From assembly GCF_009649845.1 (NCBI RefSeq), contig NZ_WJIE01000008.1:248001-312000 (forward strand): DNA of 64,000 nt, written 5' to 3'. A program made the translations under genes and the position numbers. Positions within the stretch are counted from its first letter, which is position 1. Every line of letters begins with the position of its first letter. Shown piece by piece: positions 1 to 7,644 of the stretch. The notes under the pieces are model-generated. The model ran no database searches. It was not told the origin of the DNA and worked only from the letters and a program-made list of their open reading frames with translations. This DNA comes from Polyangium spumosum (GTDB lineage Bacteria > Myxococcota_A > Polyangia > Polyangiales > Polyangiaceae).

Positions 1-912
1 GAACGCATTGCGATATTCTTCCATCGCCCGGACCTCGTCCACCTGGTGGACGAACCCCGTGGCCGCGCGGAACGCCTCGCTGTCGACCACGACGGGATAT
101 TTTATGTGCGCGAGCGCTCCGGGGGGGAGCCGGGGTAAACCAAAGCGGCCGAGCGCGGCGCGGAAGGCGATCTCGGGCAGCGGGATCGGCGACCTCGCGG
201 TCCCGCGGACCACGACGGAGAGCGGCACCGGCTGCGGCCCCGCGACGTTGTACACGCCCTGGACCCGCTTCTCGAGCGCGAGGCAGATCGCCGTCGTGAC
301 GTCGTCCTCGTGCATGAAATGGAAGAGCGGATCGAAGCCGAGGACCATCGGCACGTGCCGCCCGCGCAGGAACGTCGCGAGCGTGCCGTGCCCCGTGGGC
401 CCGAGGGTGTACACCATCCGCAGGACCGTCGTGACCAGGTTGGGGACGCGCCAGAGCGCCGTGCACGCATAAAGATCCGCCGCGACGAGGTCGGCGAGCT
501 CGGGGAAGGTGGTGACCGCCATCGGCGGATCCTCTTCCTTGTGATAGAGCGGTGAATCGGCGGCCGCGCCGTAATAGGTGTGTCGACCGACGAAGATCGC
601 GTGCTCGACGCCCCAGTCGCGGCAATGCTCGAACACGGCGCGCGTGCCGCCGAGGTTGATGCGGTAGCGCTCGGCGGTCTTCTCGACGAGGTGGGTCACG
701 GTGGCCATGTGAATGACCGCCTGGGGCCGCCGCTTGCGGAAGACGTCCTCGGCCGCGCGCTTGCGGATGTCGACGTTGTAGAGCTCGATCCCGGGCGGCG
801 CGTCGAGCCACGGCCGGCGATCGATACCGATGACCTCGTGCCCCTGCTCGAGCAGGCGGCGCGCGACGCGCTGACCGAGCACGCCCCCGATCCCGGGAAT
901 GAGAACCCTCAT
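1..912 (-). CDS. NAD-dependent epimerase/dehydratase (SDR family), 3' end outside window
   Basis: The frame opens with ATG at 912 and stays open to base 1, giving 304 residues with no stop, so the C-terminus lies outside the window. The N-terminus MRVLIPGIGGVLGQ carries the GxxGxxG dinucleotide-binding loop of extended short-chain dehydrogenases, followed by a Rossmann-like alternation (EVIGID, YNVDIR, AVIHMATV). Residues near 170 (GRHTYYGAAADSPLYHKEE) fit the substrate-side active-site region, with a YYG tyrosine. The start overlaps the stop of the upstream acyltransferase gene by four bases (ATGA), so the two are probably translationally coupled. This suggests a shared role in lipid or glycolipid modification. 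The substrate cannot be read from the sequence. Confidence 0.85.
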   Translation of the reverse strand, partial: MRVLIPGIGGVLGQRVARRLLEQGHEVIGIDRRPWLDAPPGIELYNVDIRKRAAEDVFRKRRPQAVIHMATVTHLVEKTAERYRINLGGTRAVFEHCRDWGVEHAIFVGRHTYYGAAADSPLYHKEEDPPMAVTTFPELADLVAADLYACTALWRVPNLVTTVLRMVYTLGPTGHGTLATFLRGRHVPMVLGFDPLFHFMHEDDVTTAICLALEKRVQGVYNVAGPQPVPLSVVVRGTARSPIPLPEIAFRAALGRFGLPRLPPGALAHIKYPVVVDSEAFRAATGFVHQVDEVRAMEEYRNAF

Positions 913-1790
913 CGCTGCTCCTCCTTTTTCGTCCCCACGTCCTCTCCCTCGCGCAGAGCTTCGTCCTCCGCGCCGCGCGACCACGCGAGCGCCTTGCGCC
1001 GCCTCTCCCGGCCGTGCTCGATGAGCCCGGCGATCCGCTGCTTCACCCGCTCCACGTTCGCCTCGATGACCTCGTCCTCCTCGGTGCCCGTCCCTTCGAA
1101 CCTCATGGGCTCGGAGTAGGTGAGCTCGAGCCGCACCGGCGCGGGGAGCGCGACGCCCCAGGGCGTGATCGGGACGTAGGGCGCGCCGAGGAGCTTGCCC
1201 AGGGCATACGAATTCGCGATCGTGGGGATGGCCTCCCCGCCGCCGACGAACCCGAACGGGACGATGGGCGTCCGTGTCTTCATGGCGAGGCGCATGAAGC
1301 CCGATCCGAAATGGACGAGCGTGTTGCGCTCGGGATAAAGCTTCGCCGTGCCGCGGGCGCCCTCGGGGAAAATCATGAGGAGGCGCTCGTCGTGCAGCAG
1401 GTGCTCGGCCGTCTCGACGAGGCCGGTGAGCTGCCCGCTGCGCGTGGCGAAGAGCCCCATGAAGGGTGTCTTCGCCATGAACTTCTCGGCCATGCCCTGG
1501 GCGAGCCGCGGGGGCTCGAGCTCGAAGAAGCAGGACGTGATGACCATGGCGCCGTCGAGCGCGATGCCGCCCGAGTGGTTGCCGACGAGCATGGCGCGGC
1601 CGCGCGCGGGGACGTGCTGCATGCCCTCGACGCCGACGGTGAAGTAATGGCGGTAGAAGAACCGGAAGGCCGTGAACAGGCGGGCGAGGTGCTCCTTCGA
1701 GGCGCCGTACGGATCGACGCCGTAGCGGTTGAAGGGGATCTCGAGGCGGTCGACGCGGGCAGCGATCTCCGGATCGATGAGCAGGGACAC
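909..1790 (-). CDS. PlsC-like lysophospholipid/glycerolipid acyltransferase
   Basis: A 293-residue protein with the acyltransferase motif NHSGGIALDG at residues 71-80, where His72 is the likely catalytic base and Asp79 its partner. The phosphate-binding block FPEGARG follows at 141-147. These are the two signature blocks of the LPLAT/AGPAT superfamily. The NHSGG variant, rather than NHxxxxD, is typical of a distinct actinobacterial/myxobacterial clade. There is no clear signal peptide or long hydrophobic segment, so it is probably a peripheral membrane enzyme that acylates a lysolipid or glycolipid at the inner membrane. It is first in a two-gene unit with the downstream SDR gene (4-bp overlap). 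The C-terminal 40 residues are charged and probably disordered. The family is secure; the acceptor is unknown. Confidence 0.88.
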   Translation of the reverse strand: MSLLIDPEIAARVDRLEIPFNRYGVDPYGASKEHLARLFTAFRFFYRHYFTVGVEGMQHVPARGRAMLVGNHSGGIALDGAMVITSCFFELEPPRLAQGMAEKFMAKTPFMGLFATRSGQLTGLVETAEHLLHDERLLMIFPEGARGTAKLYPERNTLVHFGSGFMRLAMKTRTPIVPFGFVGGGEAIPTIANSYALGKLLGAPYVPITPWGVALPAPVRLELTYSEPMRFEGTGTEEDEVIEANVERVKQRIAGLIEHGRERRRKALAWSRGAEDEALREGEDVGTKKEEQR

Positions 1791-1966
1791 AGGGTTTCTC
1801 CAGCCGGAGGGGGCGGGCGAGAATAGGCGGAAGGGCAGGCGCGAGGCAAGGGAAGATCACGCGCGCTCGCCCGGGGGCCGGGCCACCCGCGCGCCGTCCC
1901 TCGCGCTGCACTTCGAGGCTCGTGATACACTCGCCGGTTCGGAGTCCTTACCGTAGGAGGTTTACA

Positions 1967-3511
1967 ATGAAGGAGTACATGAAGCTCAAGGCGGAGCGGT
2001 GGGAGCGCATCCTCTCGCACCCGTTCTTCGATTGGCTGCATTCCGACGCGGTGCCGCTCGAAGAGAAGGTCCTGATCGCGCCCATCATGACCGTGTTCGT
2101 GATGAACTTCCGCGACGCGAGCCGATACTTCATTCGTTTCCCGAAGCCGCGCAATCGCTTCGAGGAGGCGCTGAACGGCGGCACGCGCGAGGACGAGACC
2201 CACTCCCGGCTCTTCCTCGAGGACTGGACCAAGATGGGCCTCGACGAGCGCCTCGGCTTCCGCGCGAGCGACACGCTCTTCTGGCTCTTCCTCTCGAAGG
2301 AGAACGAGCGATTCCGTTACTTCGTCCTGGAGTTCGGCCGGCTCGACGTCGAGGACGAGGGTGATCCGCTCGTCCGCTTCGCGCACTCGGAGGCCGGCGA
2401 GGCCGCCGGGAACGCGTTCTTCTTTCACATGGCGAAGATCGCGACCGCGATCGAAGAAAAGACGGGGGTGCGGTACATCTACTTCGGCAATCACCACCTC
2501 GACCGGGAGCCGGGCTTCGTCTGGGGATCCAAGGGCGTCTTCGACGACGAGGTGCTCGACGACGAGCAGCGGCCGCTCTCGTTCCGGCTGGCGAACCGGA
2601 TGTTCGACCTGTTCGAAGAGGTCCACGATTGCTTCCTCGAATACGGCCGCACGTACATGGAGCGAGGCGTGCTGCCCACGAGGCCCCGGGCCGAGCCGTC
2701 CGCGCGCCTCGCGCGCCCGGAGCCGACGGCGCGCCCCTCGTACGGGGTGGAGCTCGAGCGGCCCATGGCGCTTTATCACGACGACGTCCAGCGCGTCATC
2801 GAGGAGCGGAAGGCGCAGGCGGCCCGGCACCCCTTTTATGCATGGCTGCGCGACGAGGCGAGCGTCTCCCCCGAGGAGAAGCTCATGCGGTTCCTCCCGT
2901 ACTGGGTGCCCGACATCATGGGATACCGAGACCTCAATCGATACGCGGTCCGTTACCCCGCGCCGCGCACGCCGGAGGAGCGGCGCATCAACGAATGGTG
3001 CGACGACCTCTCGACCCACAGCGCGCTCTTCCTCGCCGACTGGGAGGCCCTCGGGATGGACGAGGCGCTCGGCTGGAAGGCGAAGGATACATTGAAGTTC
3101 CTCTTCCTCGATCCGCAGGTCGAGATCCACCGGAAAAACCTGGCGACGTTCGCCAAGCTCGCCATGCGCCACCGCGATCCCGCGATGATGTTCTGGTTCG
3201 TCGCGGCCCTGGAGGCGAGCGGGCACGCGTTCTTCGAGAACGTGCAGAGGCTCGCGGAGGTGGTCGAGAAGGAGCAAAAGATCCGGCTCGATTACCTCTG
3301 CCATCGGCACGAGCTGGCGCACGCGGCGCGCGGCGAGCCGCTCGAGCGGAGCGCCTTCATCACGAGCAAGCGCCTCACCATTGCAGCGCGTGACGTGGCG
3401 ATCGGGATGGTGGAGACCATCTTCGACGCGCTGGAGGAGCAGCTCACGAGCTCGCTCGAGGTCGCGCGTTCGAACAGGCTGAACATCCCGAGCAGGCGCG
3501 CCGCTCGCTGA
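1967..3511 (+). CDS. Tandem-duplicated helical protein resembling heme-oxygenase-like iron oxidases
   Basis: I start at ATG 1967 because TAGGAGG lies seven bases upstream; the open frame reaches 45 bases further. The 514 residues hold two copies of one domain, about 17-230 and 287-500, offset by about 271 residues. Paired landmarks are HPFFDWL (18) and HPFYAWL (288), RDASRYFIRFPKPR (49) and RDLNRYAVRYPAPR (321), THSRLFLEDW (78) and THSALFLADW (350), and a Glu/His-rich helix (EAAGNAFF, then NHHLD; EASGHAFF, then HRHELAH). Helical content with spaced Glu and His recalls the heme-oxygenase-like diiron oxidase (HDO) superfamily, but this is fold-level inference, and ligand spacing differs between copies. 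A linker of about 50 residues rich in Pro, Arg and Ala joins them. Transcribed divergently from the acyltransferase. Confidence 0.6.
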   Translation: MKEYMKLKAERWERILSHPFFDWLHSDAVPLEEKVLIAPIMTVFVMNFRDASRYFIRFPKPRNRFEEALNGGTREDETHSRLFLEDWTKMGLDERLGFRASDTLFWLFLSKENERFRYFVLEFGRLDVEDEGDPLVRFAHSEAGEAAGNAFFFHMAKIATAIEEKTGVRYIYFGNHHLDREPGFVWGSKGVFDDEVLDDEQRPLSFRLANRMFDLFEEVHDCFLEYGRTYMERGVLPTRPRAEPSARLARPEPTARPSYGVELERPMALYHDDVQRVIEERKAQAARHPFYAWLRDEASVSPEEKLMRFLPYWVPDIMGYRDLNRYAVRYPAPRTPEERRINEWCDDLSTHSALFLADWEALGMDEALGWKAKDTLKFLFLDPQVEIHRKNLATFAKLAMRHRDPAMMFWFVAALEASGHAFFENVQRLAEVVEKEQKIRLDYLCHRHELAHAARGEPLERSAFITSKRLTIAARDVAIGMVETIFDALEEQLTSSLEVARSNRLNIPSRRAAR

Positions 3512-3523
3512 GCCCTCGCTCGT

Positions 3524-4009
3524 TCAGCCCTTCGCCGCCTTTGCTTTCATGTCCTTGACGTCGGCGAGGATCACGAGCGCCTCTTCCTCGCTGAGGAACT
3601 TCGCCTTGCGCGCCACCCAGAGGATGCCCTCCTCCGGCGTCGCCGCGATGATCCACGGAAAGATCACGCGGGTGAGCGAGTGCAGCGTCTTCACGGTCGC
3701 CCGGATCGCCCCCGCCTTGAGCCCTTGCCCCTCGATGATGAACGCGTGCGCCAGGATGTGCTTCTCGAGCGCGCGCGCCTGTTGCCCCAGCGCGTTCGCC
3801 GCCGCGCGCTCGGGCGCGCCGTGATCGGCGCTCGTGAGCACGATGAAGATCGTGCCGCCCGGGTGCCCCTGCATGATCTTGGCGCCGCGCTCGTTCACCT
3901 GGAGGACCACCGGCAGCGTCGGTGACTGCTTCCACCACACGACGAGGACCGGGGGACGCCACCCCATGACGACGGCGGGTTGGTCGTAGACGATCTCCAC
4001 GTTCCGCAC
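3524..4009 (-). CDS. Conserved hypothetical protein, 161 aa, possible SpoIIAA/STAS-like fold
   Basis: A soluble 161-residue protein with no signal peptide or membrane segment. The N-terminus (VEIVYDQPAVVMGWRPPVLVVWW) is a run of short hydrophobic strands. The middle (GTIFIVLTSADHGAP, then a helix to residue 85) and the segment AFIIEGQGLKAGAIRATVKTLHSL resemble the strand-helix pattern of SpoIIAA-like proteins common in myxobacteria. A second protein of this general type is encoded at 60183-60614. The gene ends 13 bases from the convergent duplicated helical protein, so the 3' ends abut. I do not recognise a specific function. Confidence 0.6.
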   Translation of the reverse strand: MRNVEIVYDQPAVVMGWRPPVLVVWWKQSPTLPVVLQVNERGAKIMQGHPGGTIFIVLTSADHGAPERAAANALGQQARALEKHILAHAFIIEGQGLKAGAIRATVKTLHSLTRVIFPWIIAATPEEGILWVARKAKFLSEEEALVILADVKDMKAKAAKG

Positions 4010-4080
4010 GCTAGCAGGAGACGCGTCGCGGGAGAAGGGTCACGTAAACGCGCGTGGCCCGAGCTACCACCGGCCCCAAT

Positions 4081-5187
4081 TCACAAAACCTCGACGGGCG
4101 GCGCAGGCGGAGGGCCAAGCGCCACGTCGCCCCAGCGGACGATGGCCGAACCCGAGCTCGACGAGCTGCCCACGGTGTGGACGAGGACGAGATCGCCGCG
4201 GCGGATCGGCAGCTCGGCGGCGGCCGTGTACAGGTTCACGGGCATCAGCGCGGGGCCGCAGTTCGCATAACGCGAGAACGTGTCGATGGTGCGCGCCGGA
4301 TCGAAGCCGAGGACGCGTGCGCAGAACGGCGCATACCACGCGGTCGGGGTATTCACGACGAGCCAGTTGATGTCCGATATCCCGAGCCCCGCCTTCCGGA
4401 GGGCGAGGTCGGCGGTTTTTCGGAGATATGGCTCGGAGACCTGGCGCAGGATCTTGCTCGCGCTCTTCTCCGCGCGGAACCGGACCACCTGCTTGCCGCG
4501 CGCCCGATCGTCCGTCACGTCGATCACGAAGGCGTTACACGTCTCGGCGCTGTGCAGCATCGCCGAGGCGACGAGCCCTTCCCCCGCCGGCACATCCGAG
4601 ACGACGAATGCGCCGGCCCCGTCGCCGGAGAACCACGACATCGTGTCGTGCTCCTCGATGGTCCGCGAATAGGTGCACGACACGACGCCGAGCACGTTCC
4701 GGTATTGCCCCGCGCGCACCAGGGCGCAGGCCGTCTCGAAGACGGCGAAGGCGCCCGAGCACGCGGTCTCCAGGTTCCACGCGGCGGAATGGGTGAGCCC
4801 GAGCTCGCCGGCGAGGAACGTGGCGTGGCCGATCCCCATCACGTCGGGGAAGAGCGAGCAGGAGAGGATGAGGTCCACCTCCGCGCGCGCGACCTTCGCG
4901 GCCTCGAGGGCCATGGTCGCGACGCGCGTCTCGAGCAAGAGCGCATTCTCTTTCGGCAAGAGCACCCGCCGCTCCCGGGCCCCGCGGAAGGGGTCGTCGA
5001 GGAACTTCGCCATTTCGGCGCCGAACGCGTCCGGCTCGTCGCGCGGCGCCTCGGGGGCGGCCCACACGTTCCGCTTCTCCACCGCCCCGCCGAACATCTG
5101 CGGGTGATGGCGGCGCCAGTAATCGTTGGTCTTCAGGCCACCGGGGAACGTGATGGCGAGGGATCGCATCCCTGCGGAGGTACTCAT
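4081..5187 (-). CDS. Ketosynthase III (FabH)-like protein with Asn in place of the catalytic His
   Basis: Start at ATG 5187, inside a 4-bp overlap with the stop of the upstream ThDP enzyme; 368 residues, the usual KAS III length. The thiolase-fold nucleophile is Cys143 in ETACSGAF. Aligned without gaps from memory to E. coli FabH, WLVPHQANLRI becomes WLVVNTPTAWY, so the catalytic His is Asn279, while the triad Asn is kept (Asn309 in RYANCGPA). Cys-Asn-Asn argues against ordinary decarboxylative condensation. KAS III-like acyltransferases with altered triads (for example CerJ, or the XclB/XclC proteins of xenocyloin biosynthesis as I recall them) suggest O- or C-acyl transfer instead. It probably works with its partner on an acyloin-type product. 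The family is firm; the reaction is inferred. Confidence 0.85.
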   Translation of the reverse strand: MSTSAGMRSLAITFPGGLKTNDYWRRHHPQMFGGAVEKRNVWAAPEAPRDEPDAFGAEMAKFLDDPFRGARERRVLLPKENALLLETRVATMALEAAKVARAEVDLILSCSLFPDVMGIGHATFLAGELGLTHSAAWNLETACSGAFAVFETACALVRAGQYRNVLGVVSCTYSRTIEEHDTMSWFSGDGAGAFVVSDVPAGEGLVASAMLHSAETCNAFVIDVTDDRARGKQVVRFRAEKSASKILRQVSEPYLRKTADLALRKAGLGISDINWLVVNTPTAWYAPFCARVLGFDPARTIDTFSRYANCGPALMPVNLYTAAAELPIRRGDLVLVHTVGSSSSSGSAIVRWGDVALGPPPAPPVEVL

Positions 5188-6905
5188 GAGGAAACACTCT
5201 CCTTGGCGGCTTGCGCCTCCAGGCTTTGAACGCGGCTCGTGATGGGCGGTCGTTCCTCCGGATCCACCCGGACATCCAGCACGAAGGGCCCTCCCGCGGC
5301 GAGCGCCGCGCGGAGCGCCGCCTCGAGCTCCTCCTCCCGCTCGACCTTCTCGCCGAGCGCCCCGAGCCCCTGCGCGATACGCACGAAATCGGTGTCGGGC
5401 AGCGTGGTCTCCACCGGATCGTAGCCGGACGCGCGCATTCCATGCTCGACGATCCCGTATCGACGATCGTTCAACACCACCCAGACCGCCGGGATGCCAT
5501 ACCGCACCGCCGTGCTCACCTCGCCGAGCATGAGCATCGAGCCGTCGCCCACGACCGCCACCGCGGCCTTTCCGCGCGCGCGCGCCGCACCGACGACGCC
5601 CGTCGTCGCGTGACCCATCGATCCGAAATGCAACCCCGATCGATATCGCCCCGGCTCCTGGAACCGGAGCACGTTGTTCCCCCACACGAATGCGCTGCCG
5701 GCCTCCGTGAGCACGGCCGCGTCGGACGACTCGACCACGACGCGCTGGATCGCCTCGAAGAGGAACCGCGGCCGGACCGCGCCCTCCCCGAGGGGCTCGA
5801 GCGGCGCCGGCCTCGGCAGCGGAGGCAGGGCCGGCCTTTTGCCGTGCCATACCGGCAGCCGCGGGAGCAGGGCCGAGAGGAACGCGCCAATCTCGGCCTG
5901 CACGCCGACCGTCCGCGCCCCGGGATACGCCGCGCCGAAGACCGCGGGATTGACGTCCACGTGGACGAACCCGCCCGGAGGCACGAGATCCGGCCTCCAG
6001 AACGACGTGCATTCCCAGAGCCGCGAGCCGAGGACGAGCGTGCGCTCGATCCGCGCCGCCTTCAGGCTCGACGCGGCGCGCGCGTGCCCTCCGACGCCCG
6101 TGGTCCCCGCGAAGAGCGGGTGATCCTCGGGGAAAATGCCCTTCGCGCGCGGCGAGCACATCACGAGCATCGACCGCCGCTCGGCGAGCGCGCGGACCAG
6201 CGGGACGGCCGTCCTCGCGCCGAACCCCACCCAGATCGCGCACGTCTCCCCGGTGAGGATGTTCGCCACGGCCTCGATCGCCTCGGCCGACGGCGCCGGG
6301 CCCGGCAGCGTCACGCCCTCGGCGAACGCCTGCGCTTCGAACGTCGCCGACTGCACGCTGAGCGGCAAATGTATGTGCGCGACGAACCCCTCCGCCGCGC
6401 GCGCCCCGACGGTCAGGCGCCGCAGCACGACGGGGAGCTGCGAGGGGTGCTCCACCGTCGTCGCATAGTGGAAGAGCGGGCCATCCGAGAGGAGGCCCGC
6501 GGGGATCGTCTTCGCGGTCGTCTCCTGGGAGGCCCCGCGCTCTCGCTGGGAGGGAGAGGTGCCGCCGGAGACGAGGATCACCCTGGCGCCCTCGACGCGG
6601 GCCGCGGCGAGCCCCGTGATCGCATTCGTGATCCCCGGGCCGGCCGTCGTGAAGACGACCGTCGTCCGATCCTTGGCCAGGCTCTCCTCGAGCGCCGCGA
6701 ACGCCGCGCCCGACTCGTGGCGGCAATGCAGGACGCGCACCCGGCTCCGCGCGAGGGCGTGGCAGAACGGGACGATGGAGCCGCCGCCGAGCCCGTACGC
6801 GACCTCCACGCCGAGGCTCGCGAGGAACGCGGCCAGGGCCTCGGACACGGACGCGCGGGGCGATCCAGGTGCTCCCGGAGGGAGCGGCGGAGGTGCGTGG
6901 TTCAT
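5184..6905 (-). CDS. Thiamine-diphosphate-dependent enzyme, acetolactate-synthase/lyase family
   Basis: A 573-residue protein from ATG 6905; an upstream in-frame TTG at 6926 would add seven residues. N-terminal Pyr domain: Glu64 in HCRHESGAAF is the cofactor-activating glutamate. The central domain carries AGPGITNAITG-type ligand loops. C-terminal PP domain: the ThDP/Mg motif runs from GDGSM (453) to LND (478-480), with correct spacing. Length and domain order match acetolactate synthase, benzaldehyde lyase and related carboligases. No regulatory small subunit is nearby, which argues against a branched-chain biosynthetic role. Instead the gene is fused by ATGA overlap to a KAS III-like gene, so a dedicated pathway joining an acyloin-forming carboligase and an acyltransferase is plausible. 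Substrates are unknown. Confidence 0.88.
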   Translation of the reverse strand: MNHAPPPLPPGAPGSPRASVSEALAAFLASLGVEVAYGLGGGSIVPFCHALARSRVRVLHCRHESGAAFAALEESLAKDRTTVVFTTAGPGITNAITGLAAARVEGARVILVSGGTSPSQRERGASQETTAKTIPAGLLSDGPLFHYATTVEHPSQLPVVLRRLTVGARAAEGFVAHIHLPLSVQSATFEAQAFAEGVTLPGPAPSAEAIEAVANILTGETCAIWVGFGARTAVPLVRALAERRSMLVMCSPRAKGIFPEDHPLFAGTTGVGGHARAASSLKAARIERTLVLGSRLWECTSFWRPDLVPPGGFVHVDVNPAVFGAAYPGARTVGVQAEIGAFLSALLPRLPVWHGKRPALPPLPRPAPLEPLGEGAVRPRFLFEAIQRVVVESSDAAVLTEAGSAFVWGNNVLRFQEPGRYRSGLHFGSMGHATTGVVGAARARGKAAVAVVGDGSMLMLGEVSTAVRYGIPAVWVVLNDRRYGIVEHGMRASGYDPVETTLPDTDFVRIAQGLGALGEKVEREEELEAALRAALAAGGPFVLDVRVDPEERPPITSRVQSLEAQAAKESVSS

Positions 6906-7221
6906 GAGGGGATGCTCGAAGGGCAATCATACGCCGCGGCCCGGGGGCGCTCAAACTTGCTCGACGATCCCCGCCACTTCGCGGGCGAGCGTGAGCGGGG
7001 ATGCCCACCCGGGCGACCCCCGATCCGCCCGCGCCTCGGGGCGACGGCGCACCACCTTCGTTCTCCGGCGGGAGAATTCAGGATCGCTCCAAAAATTTTT
7101 CCTCGTGACCGATGAGTCTGTCGGGGCCGCGTGGTCCAAGCCTGTGTCGACGGCGCGGGGGACCGGGTCGCCGCCACGCACCCGCAGCCACGAGAAGGCC
7201 GAAGCCCGAGGAGAAACGAAG
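6906..7221. promoter_or_regulatory. Divergent intergenic region with hairpin and A5T5 palindrome
   Basis: 316 bases between the divergent ThDP-enzyme and DoxX-like genes; I see no credible gene in it. It contains a perfect 6-bp inverted repeat with a 4-base loop (TTCTCC-GGCG-GGAGAA, 7061-7076), and 14 bases further a run AAAAATTTTT at 7091-7100. That run is strikingly AT-rich for this genome. Such a pair could be an operator beside a promoter or curved element. Which gene it controls cannot be told. The DoxX-like start has its own ribosome site GAGGAG at 7208-7213. Confidence 0.4.
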
Positions 7222-7644
7222 ATGGTCACGACAGCCCTTTCCCACGAGCGCCCGATGGAGCCCGCGTCGACGAAGAAGCCCTGGGCCGGACGTATCCTCG
7301 GCGGCCTCGCCGTCGCGTTTTTGCTCTTCGACGCCGCGATCAAGCTGATGGCGCCGCCGGAGGTGCTCTCGGCGCACGAGACGCTCGGATACTCGCCGGG
7401 TTTGGCCCGTCCCCTCGGGACCTTGCTGCTCGTGTGCGTCGTGACCCACATCATCCCGCGCACCTCGTTCCTCGGCGCGGTCTTGTTGACGGGCTATCTC
7501 GGCGGCGCCGTGGCGACCCACGTGCGTGTCGACAATCCGCTGTTCAGCCACGTCCTCTTCCCGGTCTACGTCGCGGCATTCATCTGGGGAGGGCTCTACC
7601 TCCGGGACGCGCGCCTACGCGAGCTCCTCTCGCCGCGCAGGTAA
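7222..7644 (+). CDS. DoxX-like small integral membrane protein
   Basis: A 140-residue protein starting at ATG 7222, eight bases after GAGGAG. About four hydrophobic segments (ILGGLAVAFLLFDAAIKL, LGTLLLVCVVTHIIP, FLGAVLLTGYLGGAVATHV, and VYVAAFIWGGLYL) predict an inner-membrane four-helix protein. The block LLTGYLGGAVATHVRV and the C-terminal WGGLYLRD match the DoxX-like family found widely in soil bacteria. Function is generally unknown; links to membrane redox or oxidative stress are only suggestive. The last 30 bases overlap the 3' end of the convergent DUF418 gene. An earlier in-frame start would lengthen it but lacks a ribosome site. Confidence 0.85.
   Translation: MVTTALSHERPMEPASTKKPWAGRILGGLAVAFLLFDAAIKLMAPPEVLSAHETLGYSPGLARPLGTLLLVCVVTHIIPRTSFLGAVLLTGYLGGAVATHVRVDNPLFSHVLFPVYVAAFIWGGLYLRDARLRELLSPRR

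Noticed and set aside
4081-7008. A single 975-residue minus-strand frame covering both ThDP and KAS genes
   Set aside because: The N-terminal two thirds is out of frame with the ThDP domain and has no motifs; the KAS protein starts at the ATGA overlap at 5187.
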